From Amycolatopsis rubida (lineage in GTDB: Bacteria > Actinomycetota > Actinomycetes > Mycobacteriales > Pseudonocardiaceae), in contig NZ_FOWC01000006.1 in NCBI RefSeq assembly GCF_900115345.1, positions 372,001-436,000 of the forward strand: 64,000 bases of DNA, in the 5' to 3' direction. The notes under the pieces are model-generated. The model did no database searches, was not told the DNA's origin, and worked only from the letters and a program-made list of their open reading frames with translations. The translations under genes and the position numbers were made by a program. This document shows positions 16,421 to 25,378 of the stretch, in pieces; position 1 is the first letter of the stretch; every line of letters starts with the position of its first letter.

Positions 16421-16450
16421 GTGCGGCGCGGTCCCCGAACCGCGCCGCAC
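16421..16450 (+). terminator. Strong hairpin terminator
   Basis: GTGCGGCGCGGT (16421-16432) and ACCGCGCCGCAC (16439-16450) form a perfect 12-bp stem with a 6-base loop, eight bases after the stop of the neocarzinostatin-like gene. No T-run follows, as is common in GC-rich actinomycetes. Confidence 0.85.
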
Positions 16451-17031
16451 AGCCCCGCTTCGCTGCCCGCAATCCCGAGCGCGGCACGGAACCGCTGCGC
16501 GCGAATCGGTACCAGGCCGCGGCAATCTCCGAATCGCGGTATCGGGTTCAGGAGCTGACGGGCGGCGGAGGACTCCGCGAGCCGGCTTGGGGACAGGTCC
16601 GGTTTGTGCCGCGCTGCTGCCCTTCGCCGCCGGGTCAGTCATTCGGATTCCGTCTTTTCGTTGTGCGTTCAGCAGGTGAACCGCAGTCCGGTTCCCAGAT
16701 GTGTCAACGGTTCGGTCAGTCGCTGTTCCTCATCGGACAGGTGTACCCCCGACGAGTCCGGCAACGCCCGCGGCCGGTGCGGCGCCGAGCTGGGCGTGGG
16801 GCGAACTGGCGCAGCTGGGGCAGGTTGATGTCTTCTCCGGTGGAGCGCGCGAACCCGAGACGGCGGTAAGTGCCGAGCGTCCGGCCGGTTTGCCGCACCC
16901 GAGCTTGCGCAGCCGTGATCGCGGCCCGGTCGTCGTTGCCGTTCAGGTGCTCCACCGGCCAGCGGCGGCCGTCCCCTCTTCGATCGCTGGGGTGCGCAAC
17001 CGAAAGCCCTCTGCCGCCTCGGGCACGGTGT
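16451..17031. other. Non-coding stretch, no intact gene seen
   Basis: About 580 bases between the terminator and the recognisable recombinase remnant. Several frames are open by GC bias, but none shows a domain. It may contain the eroded N-terminal half of the recombinase; no catalytic-serine segment was found. Confidence 0.4.
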
Positions 17032-17868
17032 GGCATCGCCAACGGGTTGAACCGCGACGGGATTCCGTGTCCCTCGGCGCGCATCGTCTCGCGGATGGGC
17101 GGCAGAGCAGCACGATCCGGTCAATTCTGGAGTGACGCGGTTCCGGCGCGCGTCGGCCGACCGGGTTGTCTGGTCGCGCAAGCTGGCGCGAGGACCGAAG
17201 GCGACGTACGCGTTTCGCGGGCGAGTCCGGTGCGGTCGCTGCAAGCGCAAGCGGAGGGAACGCCAAGGGACGCCCGGATGCTCGTTCCCGGATCACCCGA
17301 AGAACATCTACCTGCCGGAAGCGGTGTTGCTCGGGCCGTTGAACAGCTGTATCAACGACGCGTTCTCGGAGGATCAACGTGACACAACTGTGGACGCGAT
17401 GCTGGGCGTCGCCGGCGAGGTGAACATCAACCCGCAACGCACGGCGGATGCTCAGCGGCGGCCGCCCAGGCCAAGACCCGGTTGGCGAGGCTTACGCAGG
17501 CCATCGAGCCCGGTGCGGACCTGGAAGCGCGGATCGAACCGCTGAACCGCGCGAGGGAAGAACGCGCCGCGGCGGCAGAGGAGCTGGCGAGGACTCCGGC
17601 CGGTTCAGAGCTGGGGAGAGCGGATGTGGAAGCGCTGGCCGACTCACTGGCGGATGCGATCAGCGCGAGCCCGGCCCGGCTGCAAGAGCTGTACGTGGAA
17701 ATCGGCGTGGAGCTGGTCTATGACGCGAAAGAGCGGATGGTCGTTGTGACCATCCGTCCCCCCGTGGGGTTAATGCGTGTGTCCGTGGGGCGAGTTGCAC
17801 GCTACCGGCACGCCTCCAAATCGCCACTTGAACGGCGGAGATCTGCGGTGGGGTTCGTCCGGGCCTGA
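17032..17868 (+). pseudogene. Decayed large serine recombinase (C-terminal half)
   Basis: Three frames carry successive pieces of an actinobacterial large serine recombinase. IANGLNRDGIPCPSA (about 17035-17080) is the end of the Recombinase domain. After a shift, YAFRGRVRCGRCKRK with DHPKNIYLPEAVLLGPL (about 17205-17345) is the zinc-ribbon and following helix; its second CxxC is damaged. After another shift near 17450, AKTRLARLTQAIEPGAD and ADVEALADSLADAI (to 17868) form the coiled-coil C-terminus. The catalytic N-terminal domain is not recognisable. Such enzymes integrate phages and islands, and this remnant lies at the left border of the restriction-modification island. No product is expected. 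Confidence 0.7.
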
Positions 17869-18137
17869 CTGGCTGTGCGCGCGGGGGCTCTGACGCCGGG
17901 TAAGGGCCGTATCGGCATGTGGCGTTATCCAACCTGTGCGAGCACGCTGGCCGGTTCATTGGCGCGCGGCTGACGACTCTCTACCGCCAAGTCGACGCAG
18001 GTCGTGACTATGAGTTACATCACTGCTCGGTCGAAAGGTGCCTCAGCTGGTGAGGCGTTCATGTGGTTGACGGCCGGGAGACCCGTCCCCGTCGTGTCGG
18101 CCGCAGAACTGTCAGTGGTCGTCTCTAGAGTGGCGGG

Positions 18138-19808
18138 GTGACCGTGACCGCTTCTGTACCGACGATCAACTACGGCGAGATTTTCACTCGTCGCTGGGTT
18201 GTCGACGTGCTGCTCGACCTCGCCGGCTACACCGTCGATCGCGACCTCGGCTCGCTGCATCTGCTCGAACCGTCGTGCGGATCCGGGGCGTTCCTCGGCC
18301 CGGCGGTCGAACGTCTGATCTCCTCGGCGCAAGCCCGAGGCCGAGACCTGGCGCTGCTCGGCGACGCCGTCCGTGCGTATGACTTGCAGCCGGAGCACGT
18401 GAAGACCGCTCGTCGCCTTTGCCGTGACTTGCTGGCGGCCGCAGGCGCGTCGAAGGGCACAGCTGACGGGCTCGCGAAGACCTGGGTGCGCCAGCAGGAC
18501 TTCCTGCTGCCTGGCGTAGACGACTTGGCCGCGGATGTCGCCGTCGGCAACCCTCCGTATATCCGTTACGACGATCTGGACGTCAGCACGGCGGCCGAGT
18601 ATCGCCGCGCCTGGAAGACGATGAAGGGTCGTGGAGACATCTACGTGGGCTTCTACGAGCGATGCCTCGCGATGCTGAAACCTGGCGGCCGGGTTGGCTT
18701 CATCTGTGCCGACCGCTGGATGCGGAACCAGTACGGCGGGGTCTTGCGGGACCTGGTGTCGTCCCGGTATTCGGTCCAGCACGTCTGGACTATGCATGAC
18801 GTTGACGCGTTCGAGTCCGAAGTCTCAGCCTACCCGGCGATCACGGTGCTGGCCAATCACCCGCAGGGCACGGCGGTCGTAGCGGACACGACTGCTGCGT
18901 TCGGCGAGTCTTCGGCGCAGGCGCTGGTGAAGTGGTCGCGTGACGAATCTCTGACGCACTTCACCGACACTGGAGTTCGTGCCCACTGCCTTCCCCATTG
19001 GTTTCCGTCTGGTGAGATGTGGCCGACCGGTTCGCCGGCGCGCCTGGCCCTGATCGAACGGCTCAACGACGGCTTCGCTTCGCTGCACAACGCGGCCACC
19101 GGTACGCGCGTTTCCATTGGTATCGCCACTGGTGCCGACAAGGCATACGTCACAAAGGACGCTGACGCGGCGGAGGAGTCCCGAATGCTGCCGCTCGCGA
19201 TGCGGCGAGACCTGATGTCGGGTTCGTTCGAGTGGCAGGGCAACTACCTGGTGAACCCGTGGGACGCTGAGGGCAACCTCGTCGATCTTGCCGACTACCC
19301 GCGTCTCGCCGCCCATCTGAGCGCGTACCCGGCGATCAAAGATCGATTCGTCGCGAAAAAAAACCCTGGCAGTTGGCATCGCACCATCGATAAGGTGAAC
19401 GCTTCAATCATCGGCAGGCCGAAGCTGCTGCTGCAGGATATGAAGGCGCGTATCCACCCGGTTCTGGAAAACGGTAGGCACTACCCGCACCACAACCTCT
19501 ACTATGTCGTTTCGGACACGTGGGACATGGAGGTTCTGGGGGGGATCCTGCTGTCCCGGATCGCGCAGGCCTTCATCGAGGCGTACTGCGTGCGGATGCG
19601 CGGCGGAACCCTGCGGTTCCAAGCTCAGTACCTCAAGCGCATTCGCGTTCCTGACCCGGCCATGATCGACGCTGACGACGCTGATGAGCTGCGGCGGGCA
19701 TTCAAAGCCCGCGACGTCACTTTGGCGACGACTGTTGCAGCGAAGGTCTATGGAATCGACCCCGCGAAGTACGAGCTCGACGAAGGTGGAGGCACCGATG
19801 TCGCCTGA
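18138..19808 (+). CDS. Type II N6-adenine DNA methyltransferase
   Basis: 556 aa. SAM motif I is LLEPSCGSGAFLGP (about 41-54) and the catalytic motif IV is GNPPYIRYD, the N/DPPY form of gamma-class adenine methyltransferases; a C-terminal target-recognition region follows. With PaeR7I/XhoI-like endonucleases next to it, the expected target is CTCGAG, methylated on A (inference from family). The GTG at 18138 has no upstream ribosome site and lies about ten bases after a TAGAGT-like -10, so the mRNA may be leaderless; a second GTG six bases on is possible. The end overlaps the endonuclease start by 11 bases, so modification and restriction are co-expressed. Confidence 0.9.
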   Translation: MTVTASVPTINYGEIFTRRWVVDVLLDLAGYTVDRDLGSLHLLEPSCGSGAFLGPAVERLISSAQARGRDLALLGDAVRAYDLQPEHVKTARRLCRDLLAAAGASKGTADGLAKTWVRQQDFLLPGVDDLAADVAVGNPPYIRYDDLDVSTAAEYRRAWKTMKGRGDIYVGFYERCLAMLKPGGRVGFICADRWMRNQYGGVLRDLVSSRYSVQHVWTMHDVDAFESEVSAYPAITVLANHPQGTAVVADTTAAFGESSAQALVKWSRDESLTHFTDTGVRAHCLPHWFPSGEMWPTGSPARLALIERLNDGFASLHNAATGTRVSIGIATGADKAYVTKDADAAEESRMLPLAMRRDLMSGSFEWQGNYLVNPWDAEGNLVDLADYPRLAAHLSAYPAIKDRFVAKKNPGSWHRTIDKVNASIIGRPKLLLQDMKARIHPVLENGRHYPHHNLYYVVSDTWDMEVLGGILLSRIAQAFIEAYCVRMRGGTLRFQAQYLKRIRVPDPAMIDADDADELRRAFKARDVTLATTVAAKVYGIDPAKYELDEGGGTDVA

Positions 19809-20505
19809 TGTTATGCCTCTTCTGGTTAACTGGTGGAAGGCTAAGAGTGCGGCAGTTGCGAAACTCGATGCTCAAGGTCGATCGGGCATCGGTGCCCAGG
19901 CTCGCGACGCCAAGCACATGCAATCGCTTGCTGTGTTCGTGCGTCAGATGTTCATAGACGCCGGCCTCAGTGAAGACGAAGTCACGACAGATACGGTGAT
20001 CCCGGGCTACTTCCGGAGGTCGAAGAACTGGGATGTTGTGGCACTTCATAAGGGTCATCTGGTAGGCGTCGTGGAGCTTAAGTCTCAGGAGAATAGTCCG
20101 GGAAACAACGCGAATAATCGCATTGAGGAAGCCATTGGCAGTGTCGTTGATGCGAAAACCGTGCAGGACATTAGCGAGAACTTCGGTAAACTCGGAGTCT
20201 GGGCCGCATGGTGCATGACGTTCAATCGTGACTGCGAGCCCCGGCGTCGCAACGGAGTGCGGTCGAAGCATTTCCCTCTCGACCCTGAGTTCGTGCCATT
20301 TTCATATGCCAGTCAATATGGAAAAGCCATCGAGAGACTGATCGCTAGGAATCTTTATCAGGCGGGCTGGATGGTCAGAACATGGGTGAATGACGATGGC
20401 ACTGTCGGCTACGACGAGCCGATTTCCACAGCCACAGCAGAAACGCTGGCGATGCAGATTGAATCGCGGGTCAAGTTCGCGGTCCAGGCTCTGCGGGACG
20501 AGTAG
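19798..20505 (+). CDS. PaeR7I/XhoI-family type II restriction endonuclease (first copy)
   Basis: 235 aa. The PD-(D/E)xK core is visible: IPGYFRRSKNWDV with Asp79, then VGVVELKSQ with Glu93 and Lys95. It is followed by NNANNRIEEAIG (103-114), the conserved stretch of the PaeR7I family. Known members cut CTCGAG. The ATG at 19798 follows GAAGGTGGAGG and starts inside the methyltransferase gene. GC falls along this gene compared with its surroundings, a sign of recent acquisition. Its C-terminal part diverges from the second copy at 20755. Confidence 0.85.
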   Translation: MSPDVMPLLVNWWKAKSAAVAKLDAQGRSGIGAQARDAKHMQSLAVFVRQMFIDAGLSEDEVTTDTVIPGYFRRSKNWDVVALHKGHLVGVVELKSQENSPGNNANNRIEEAIGSVVDAKTVQDISENFGKLGVWAAWCMTFNRDCEPRRRNGVRSKHFPLDPEFVPFSYASQYGKAIERLIARNLYQAGWMVRTWVNDDGTVGYDEPISTATAETLAMQIESRVKFAVQALRDE

Positions 20506-20754
20506 ATGATCACCGCATAAGTGGCAATGGCACGTTGAATGTGCTGGCCAAGTCGACACGCGGTCCATTGTCGAACTGGCAGCCCAGGGGTGGTGTCGGG
20601 ATATGCGGGTGCCGGAGCTTGGGTAAGTTGAAAGCGTGGCCGCACGCTGACCGTTGCCCGGTTTTCAAGTCAAAAGTCTGCTAAATCGGATGCATGGAGG
20701 GTTGCTCGGTAGATATTTGGTGTCTGTGCATGTCAGATCAGTGGCCAAAGACTG
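20506..20754. other. Convergent intergenic region between two endonuclease genes
   Basis: 249 AT-richer bases between the ends of the two PaeR7I-like genes. No gene and no clear terminator hairpin seen. Confidence 0.4.
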
Positions 20755-21702
20755 CTACTCGGTCTGATCGTATAAGGTGGGCGCGCGCGGATCCCAGTTC
20801 TCCCTGAAGTGGTTCTCCTTCCGGTCAAGGGAGCAGTGGTGTCGAACGACTGCCGTCAGGGAGTCGATGAATCCGGAGTATCCGATGAGTTCTTGATCAA
20901 GCTCTTTGAAGCCGAATTCATGCACGTGGTTTCGATCTTTAAATTTCTTGGTAAAATACGAGCACGGAGTGCTTTCCTTGACGCTTTTCGTGGCATGCTC
21001 GTTTGGGCAGTACGGCCTTTTTGTTGCGATTGCCCACGTATTGTCGTAGACGCGTTCCTCTTTTAAGCGGCGGCACAGAATTCGAACTCGATCCTGATAA
21101 GATGTTTTGTTAAATATTTCGTCCTTGGGGTGGAGGATTCGATCCCGCTTCCCGCTGCTTTTTTCGTTTGATGCAGGATCGTCTTCTATGACGTAAACAT
21201 AGCCGATCCATGGCATTTCGGGCAGTAGTCCATTCTTGACTGCCTTGGCTAGATCGGTTGCTGTACCGATGGCCTCTTCGGCTCTGTTGTTCGCGTTATT
21301 TCCGAAGGAGGGCCCCAGTTGGCTCTTGAGTTCGATCGCCACGATAGGTCGTTTGTTGGCTCGAACCACGACATCCCACATCTTGGTAGGCCGGTAGAAG
21401 CCTGGAAGGGTGAATCCGGGGGAGATGGAGCCGGGTGCCACGACACTGCTGTCGGTGACCTCTTTTGGGGCTTTGTAGTAGACGTTAGTCGGTGCTGCGC
21501 CGGCTGCGATACATGCGTTGGCAAGCATGTGAGCGACATGGTCGAGGTGCCCGCCTGCCGTGACGCCAGCTCGTTCGCCGGGTTCGGCCACGCCACGGCT
21601 GGTTTGCGCATCCCGCGCCTTGCTTCGCACTTCCCAGAAAGAACGCATCGCCGCTTCCACTTCAGCATGCTGCTCAGGTGTCATGCCGCGAACTACCCCC
21701 AA
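20755..21702 (-). CDS. PaeR7I/XhoI-family type II restriction endonuclease (second copy)
   Basis: 315 aa. Closer to PaeR7I than the first copy: TLPGFYRPTKMWDVVV with Asp110, IVAIELKSQLGPSFGNNANN with Glu124 and Lys126, then RAEEAIGTATDLAKAV. These contain the PD-(D/E)xK catalytic set. Lower GC than the chromosome. It converges on the first endonuclease and has no methyltransferase of its own strand, so it presumably relies on the single methyltransferase at 18138 or on an unlinked one. The start given is the longest; the ATG six codons in (MTPEQH) is an equally good choice. Looks intact, with no frameshift. Confidence 0.82.
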   Translation of the reverse strand: MGVVRGMTPEQHAEVEAAMRSFWEVRSKARDAQTSRGVAEPGERAGVTAGGHLDHVAHMLANACIAAGAAPTNVYYKAPKEVTDSSVVAPGSISPGFTLPGFYRPTKMWDVVVRANKRPIVAIELKSQLGPSFGNNANNRAEEAIGTATDLAKAVKNGLLPEMPWIGYVYVIEDDPASNEKSSGKRDRILHPKDEIFNKTSYQDRVRILCRRLKEERVYDNTWAIATKRPYCPNEHATKSVKESTPCSYFTKKFKDRNHVHEFGFKELDQELIGYSGFIDSLTAVVRHHCSLDRKENHFRENWDPRAPTLYDQTE

Positions 21703-22232
21703 GGCCTATCGCTCGTGATTAGCGGACTCTACCGAAGATGCTGGCCCGAACCCGACCCGGCCGAGTTCGAAGGTGATCTGGTCGAGTCGGGCGTCGTGAG
21801 TGCGCGCGCGGTGCAAGCGCAGCGCGCGATGACGTGCTTGCGTGGTGACGGCCGGGAGCCGACGGATCAGCCACAGGGGCGGGATGGCCATGTCGGCTTG
21901 CTTCGACGCCGGGCGGTCGTCGTGGACAGTGGATTAACTTTTCGCGCCCTGCCTCGTGATGCTCCGACGCGACCTACGCCGATACCAGCTCTCGCAGCGG
22001 GCATGGACCGGCCGTGCTCTCGTGTCGTCGCCGCTCCCGGTCGTCGTGGGCGACCGCGGCTTGGTCAACCGGGCCGTGATGCCGTTCTCCCGGCAGATCT
22101 GTAGTCGTGTGACACGACAGGGGCCCGAGGCCAGCCGCAGCTGAGACGGTCCAGAACCCCGGGCCTCGCCACGCAGACTGTGTCCGCCTGTGCCGGTTCG
22201 GCCGGCCGCGGCACGTAGCCGCATGAACCGAC
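21703..22232. other. Intergenic region with possible unassigned transposon debris
   Basis: About 530 bases. A minus-strand frame near 21706-21891 (LRLHRARTHDARLDQITFELGRVG) looks protein-like but matches nothing I can name; no intact gene. It must hold the promoter of the second endonuclease. Confidence 0.35.
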
Positions 22233-22260
22233 GACTGGGCCTGACCCGTTTCGACGGACA
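22233..22260 (+). repeat. Left terminal inverted repeat of IS3-family element
   Basis: 28 bases beginning GACTGGGCCTGACCCG; matches 23 of 28 bases of the reverse complement of 23420-23447. It defines the left end of the dead IS3 element. No target-site duplication is evident. Confidence 0.75.
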
Positions 22261-22310
22261 TCCAAGATCAGGGCTGACGCCCTGCGCAAGGACGTTCCAT
22301 CATGGAGGCC

Positions 22311-22613
22311 ATGGGCAGGAGGAAGCCTCGGCCTCGTCGTTCGTTCACGCCGGAGTTCAAGGCCGAGATCGTCGAGCTGTGCCAAGGGGCGACCGGTCTC
22401 GGCCAGATCGTGAAGGACTTCGACCTGACCGAGACCGGCGTGCGCGAGTGAGTCAAACAGGCCGAACGCGACGCCGGGAGCCGCACCGGCGGCGGTCTGA
22501 CCAGCGACGAACGGGCCGAACTGGCCCGGCTGCGGCGGGAGAACCGCCGCCTGTCGGAGGACGTGGAGATCCTCAGGCGAGCGACGGCTTTCTTCGCGAA
22601 GGAGACCCGGTGA
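22311..22613 (+). pseudogene. IS3-family orfA with in-frame stop
   Basis: Reads MGRRKPRPRRSFTPEFKAEI, the helix-turn-helix start of IS3 OrfA, to FFAKETR and a TGA. The frame is continuous except for TGA at 22449-22451, where relatives have the Trp of VREWVKQAE (one-base change TGG to TGA). The rest, RLRRENRRLSEDVEILRRA, is the leucine-zipper region. An ATG nine bases upstream is also possible. Confidence 0.8.
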
Positions 22614-23400
22614 ACGCCGGCAGCGGCAACGTCAAACGTGCCGGCGAACTGCTCAAGCTCTCCCGAGCCGCCCACCGCGTAGCCACCCTCCCCAGCGCGA
22701 ACGCGATGACGCGCAGCTGACCGAGGAGATCTTCGCGCTCCACGGCGAGCCGGGACGGTGCCTGCGGAACACCCCGGGTTCACGCTGGACTTCGCGCCCG
22801 CGGACGGCGGCACTTCCGCAAGCGGATCGCCCGGCTCTCGCGCACCGCGGGCTTGGCGGGGCGGACCCCGAAACGGTGGCGGACCACAACCACACCCGGC
22901 CCCGCAGCGACCTTGCCCGCCGACCTCATCAAGCGTGATTTCTCCTGCACCGCAACAAGCATCGAGACCCGCTGGTGCGGGGACGACACCTACATCCCCG
23001 CCTGGGAAGGCTGGCCGCGGTCATCGACCTGGACTCCTGCCGGGCGGTCGGCTGCGCCACCGCGGATCACCTGCGCACCGAGCTGGTCGCCGACGCCCTG
23101 CGCACCGCCCTCGCCCAGCACCGCCCCGAACCCGGAGTGGTTTTCGGTCCGACCGCGGCTGCCAGTACGCCTCCGCCCAGTCCAACGCGCTCGCCGACGC
23201 AAGGCGTACGGTTATCGGTGGGACGCAAGGGACAATGCCGGGACAACACGGTCGCCGAATCGTTCTTCGCGATCAGCAAAGCCGAACTGCTCGACCGGCG
23301 GGACTGGCCCGCCCGCGCCGCCGCGCACAAAGCGGTCTTCGAGACATCGAAGGCTGCCTCAGCCCCGCCAGCAACGAAACAACCACGCGTCACGTAGCCT
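22614..23400 (+). pseudogene. IS3-family orfB (DDE integrase), multiply frameshifted
   Basis: Pieces in several frames: GNVKRAGELLKLSRAA, AGLAGRTPKRWRTTT, ADLIKRDFSC with ETRWCGDDTYIPAWEGW (the first Asp of DDE), DLDSCRAVGCATADHLRTE, SDRGCQYASAQSNALA (second Asp) and LSVGRKGQCRDNTVAESFF (Glu). At least four frame changes mean no functional transposase. Confidence 0.8.
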
Positions 23401-23419
23401 GACCTGACCTCAGCGGCCC

Positions 23420-23447
23420 TGTCGGTCAAAGCGGGTCAACCCCAGTC
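23420..23447 (-). repeat. Right terminal inverted repeat of IS3-family element
   Basis: Partner of 22233-22260; reads GACTGGGGTTGACCCG on the minus strand. The inner 19 bases match the left repeat at 16 of 19 positions. Confidence 0.75.
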
Positions 23448-23480
23448 CCGCTGGCGGGGCTGCAAGCCCTCCGGCGTGAT

Positions 23481-23507
23481 CGAGCGGCCACTCTCGAAGG
23501 CCGCTCG
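23481..23507 (-). terminator. Hairpin terminator of the MHS transporter operon
   Basis: CGAGCGGCC and GGCCGCTCG form a perfect 9-bp stem with a 9-base loop, 25 bases after the transporter stop. No T-run. Confidence 0.6.
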
Positions 23508-23531
23508 GGACCCTCTTGGGCGGCTCGGCCC

Positions 23532-24881
23532 TCATGACGGGGCGACCGCGTCGCCCTCGGCCGGGAGCGTTGAGACGGATCCGGCCGGATGCTTCAGCCG
23601 GAGTCGCCCGACTGAGGCCGCGATGACGGACACGAGCGCGACGGCCGACAGGTAGACCCCGAAGACGTACTCGCTTCCCACCTGCGAGTTCAACCAGACG
23701 CCAAGCAGCGGCCCGCTGCCGCCGAAGAGGACAACGGTGGCGTTGTAGGCGAAGGATCCGGCGGTAACCCGGGTTTCGGTCGGAAACATGTACGCGATCG
23801 CGAGCGCCGCCGGGACGGCGAGCATCCCCTTGCCGGTCGCCAGGATGACACCGCCCACGATCCCGCCCACGTATCCTTGGGCGGCGATGACGAACGCCGG
23901 GACGCTGAAGACGGCGACGAAAGCTGCCCCTCCCACCATCAACCGGTGCAACCCGACGCGTTCCATGATCCTTCCGCCCGCCAGTGCGGCGACTACCAGA
24001 ATGCCGTCCGTGATCAGGGTGATGCTGTAGGCATCGCTGCTGGACATCTGCCCGGGGCCCTTCAGGAACGTGGTGAAGTACGAGGACACGGTCGGCGTGA
24101 TCAGCGCGTATACCGCGACCACGAAGAAGAACACGAGCATCGTCTTCCACTGCTGCCCAAAGGCGTCCCGGATGGGCGTGGCCCGCTGGTTCCGGCTTCC
24201 TCGGGCGTGGGCGAGTTGCCGAAACTGGGGAGTTTCCTGGACCCGCAAGCGCACGTAGATACCGATCGCGCCGAGCGGCAACGCGAGCAGGAACAGGATG
24301 CGCCACCCCCAGGCGTCAAACGCGGCGTTGCCCAGGACGGCGCTGGTCAAGCTCGCCACTCCGACAGCGGCGAGCACCCCGAGGAAGGTGCTGGCCACGA
24401 GGTAACTGATGTTGCGGGCGCGGGTGCGCGGAGAGCTGTGCTCGTAGAGGAAGCTGGCGGCCGAGCCGTATTCTCCGCCGGCGCCGAGGCCCTGCAACAG
24501 TCGACAGGCCAGCAACAGAGCGGGTGCGCCGACGCCCATGGCGGCGTAGGTAGGCAGCACTCCGATGAGCGCCGTGGCGGTGCACATGAGGACGATGGTG
24601 ATGGTCAACGACGCCCGGCGTCCCCAGGTGTCGCCGATCCAACCGGCTACCAGGCCGCCCAGCGGCCGGCTCACGTAGGTGAGCGCGAAAACCGCGTAGG
24701 TGCTCAGAAGCGCCGTGGTCGGGTCGCCGGACGGGAAAAAGTGTGCCGCTACCGAGGAAGCGACGACCCCGTAAACGCCGAAGTCGTACCACTCGGCGAA
24801 ATTGCCGGCGACGGCAGCGCGGATCAATTGTCCGCGGGTCTGGCTGGTGAGCTCTGTCCCGGAGTCAGCTTCGGTGTTCAT
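23532..24881 (-). CDS. MFS transporter, metabolite:H+ symporter (MHS) family
   Basis: 449 aa. The N-terminus AAVAGNFAEWYDFGVYG is the MHS hallmark, with SRPLGGLVAGWIGDTWGRR as the loop 2-3 motif and LQGLGAGGEYGSAASFLYE in helix 4. This family (ProP, KgtP, ShiA) imports small carboxylates, betaines or aromatic acids with protons. The ATG at 24881 follows CAGGAGGACCG and overlaps the VOC stop by four bases. Last gene of a three-gene operon, probably importing the compound handled by its two enzyme partners; the substrate is unknown. Confidence 0.9.
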   Translation of the reverse strand: MNTEADSGTELTSQTRGQLIRAAVAGNFAEWYDFGVYGVVASSVAAHFFPSGDPTTALLSTYAVFALTYVSRPLGGLVAGWIGDTWGRRASLTITIVLMCTATALIGVLPTYAAMGVGAPALLLACRLLQGLGAGGEYGSAASFLYEHSSPRTRARNISYLVASTFLGVLAAVGVASLTSAVLGNAAFDAWGWRILFLLALPLGAIGIYVRLRVQETPQFRQLAHARGSRNQRATPIRDAFGQQWKTMLVFFFVVAVYALITPTVSSYFTTFLKGPGQMSSSDAYSITLITDGILVVAALAGGRIMERVGLHRLMVGGAAFVAVFSVPAFVIAAQGYVGGIVGGVILATGKGMLAVPAALAIAYMFPTETRVTAGSFAYNATVVLFGGSGPLLGVWLNSQVGSEYVFGVYLSAVALVSVIAASVGRLRLKHPAGSVSTLPAEGDAVAPS

Positions 24882-25378
24882 CGGTCCTCCTGTGTGCCCC
24901 GCTGCTGTGCGATGCTCGCCGGGGTGCCGGACTGGGGACGCTGGACGAGCTCGATGCGGAGGTTGTCCGGCCCCAGCGCATAGGCGATCAGGCCGCCTGC
25001 GTTGCGGCCGGAGTCGATGCGGTTGGGTGCGGAGGTGAACCGCACGCCGCTTGCGGAGCTTCGGCGGTACAGCTGCGCCAGGTCGGTGACTTCCAGCGCC
25101 AGGTGAGCCGAACCTGGCTGGGCAACGGGTGCGAAGGCCCCCGGGAGGGCCGGTACCACGTACTGCAGAAGCTGTAGCTCGCACCCGTCGACATGGCCGG
25201 CGGGAGTGAGGATGGCGTTGTCGACCACCGCATCGGGGACTCCCACCGTGGCTCTGGTGTAGTCGTTGTCCTGCAGCTGCCGATGCCGCAGGACAAAGCC
25301 GAAGTGCTCGGTGAAGAAGGCTATCGCGGCGTCCAGGTCGGAAACGGTGTAGCCGACATGGCCCAGGGCCAGGCTCAT
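24878..25378 (-). CDS. VOC-family dioxygenase/lyase-like protein
   Basis: 166 aa with two VOC modules: LGHVGYTVSDLDAAIAFFTEHFGF begins the first, and LALEVTDLAQLYRRSS the second, ending YALGPDNLRIELVQRP. Metal-ligand candidates are His7 and Glu near IELVQ. In the superfamily this form includes lactoylglutathione-lyase-like, epimerase and extradiol-like enzymes. Coupled on both sides by four-base overlaps with the M19-like gene upstream and the transporter downstream, so it must act in the same catabolic unit. Confidence 0.85.
   Translation of the reverse strand: MSLALGHVGYTVSDLDAAIAFFTEHFGFVLRHRQLQDNDYTRATVGVPDAVVDNAILTPAGHVDGCELQLLQYVVPALPGAFAPVAQPGSAHLALEVTDLAQLYRRSSASGVRFTSAPNRIDSGRNAGGLIAYALGPDNLRIELVQRPQSGTPASIAQQRGTQEDR

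Larger units (their letters stand above)
22233..23447 (+). mobile_element. Dead IS3-family insertion sequence (about 1.2 kb)
   Basis: Bounded by 28-bp imperfect inverted repeats and containing recognisable but broken orfA and orfB in the usual order. The length is normal for IS3 elements, so it inserted whole and decayed by point changes and indels. It lies between the restriction island and the catabolic operon. Confidence 0.8.
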
